Below are positions 6,491 through 6,657 of a DNA stretch of 6,657 bases, piece by piece. The stretch is taken from assembly GCA_016763135.1 (NCBI GenBank), contig JAESUI010000010.1, positions 1 through 6,657 of the forward strand, given 5' to 3'. How positions within the stretch are numbered: position 1 is the first letter of the stretch; every line of letters starts with the position of its first letter. The stretch comes from Flavobacteriales bacterium (GTDB lineage Bacteria; Bacteroidota; Bacteroidia; Flavobacteriales_E; Vicingaceae). A program made the translations under genes and the position numbers. The notes under the pieces are model-generated. The model had not been told where the DNA came from. It saw nothing but the letters and a program-made list of their open reading frames with translations, and ran no database searches.

Positions 6491-6657
6491 TTATGCAGTT
6501 ATTGGATCAACTGAAACATAGGACTTATTATTTCTCTTTTTCTTGAAAGCAACTACACCATCAACCAATGCAAATAAAGTATGGTCTTTACCAATACCTA
6601 CATTTACACCTGGATTGTGCTTAGTACCTCTCTGACGAACAATAATATTACCTGCTA
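6491..6657 (-). CDS. rpmA: 50S ribosomal protein L27, C-terminal part
   Basis: Partial gene: the 5' end lies beyond the right edge, and 54 codons plus the TAA (6493-6491) are present. The translation contains AGNIIVRQRGTKHNPGVNVG, then IGKDHTLFALVDGVVAFKKK and a short C-terminus ending in SVDPITA. This is the conserved body of bacterial L27, a protein of the large subunit near the peptidyl-transferase centre. The missing part should be the glycine-rich N-terminus, about 30 residues. In bacteria rpmA normally follows rplU (L21), so rplU is expected just past the window; that is from general knowledge. The gene is closed by the terminator at 6422-6463, so serS is probably not co-transcribed except by read-through. 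Confidence 0.97.
   Translation of the reverse strand, partial: AGNIIVRQRGTKHNPGVNVGIGKDHTLFALVDGVVAFKKKRNNKSYVSVDPITA

Noticed and set aside
1..6657. Mobile element, CRISPR array, toxin-antitoxin pair, tRNA or defence system
   Set aside because: Both strands were read for direct repeats, transposase motifs, clover-leaf sequences and small paired genes. None was seen, and the genes are conserved chromosomal types in a compact layout.

Overview
The window reads as a chromosomal segment of a low-GC (roughly one third G+C) member of the Bacteroidota, most likely a marine or free-living flavobacterium. The evidence is the AT-rich codon use, start codons with almost no Shine-Dalgarno sequence, three intergenic matches to the Bacteroidota promoter form (TTG / about 20 nt / TAnnTTTG), a DUF5606 protein (a family I know essentially from Bacteroidota), and a ribosomal protein L27 and seryl-tRNA synthetase of Bacteroidota type. 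Every gene lies on the minus strand, so the natural reading order runs from high to low coordinates.

Layout in transcription order. First comes the 3' end of rpmA (ribosomal protein L27), cut by the right edge and closed by a strong intrinsic terminator. A compact five-gene run follows: serS, a small lipoprotein, a secreted TPR protein, a small DUF2752 membrane protein, and nnr (bifunctional NAD(P)HX repair enzyme). Its junctions are +4, -8 (overlap), 0 and +1 nt, so it is almost certainly one operon with coupled translation. A promoter match sits just upstream of serS, with its -33 box inside the T-tract of the rpmA terminator and its -7 box inside the loop of a perfect 10-bp inverted repeat. 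After nnr, a 72-nt gap with its own promoter match leads to a DUF5606 protein with a lysine-rich tail, ended by a near-symmetrical terminator. Beyond that, another promoter match precedes the first 37 codons of a secreted protein (possibly WG-repeat) cut by the left edge.

Functionally this is housekeeping (translation, metabolite repair) interleaved with conserved but poorly described envelope genes. The lipoprotein and TPR protein overlap in reading frame and are both predicted to be exported, so they are the best candidates for an undescribed joint role. I see no mobile element, CRISPR array, tRNA, rRNA, toxin-antitoxin pair or defence module, and no clear sign of horizontal transfer. No gene-free stretch exceeds 300 bases. 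The longest (114-253) holds a terminator and a promoter.
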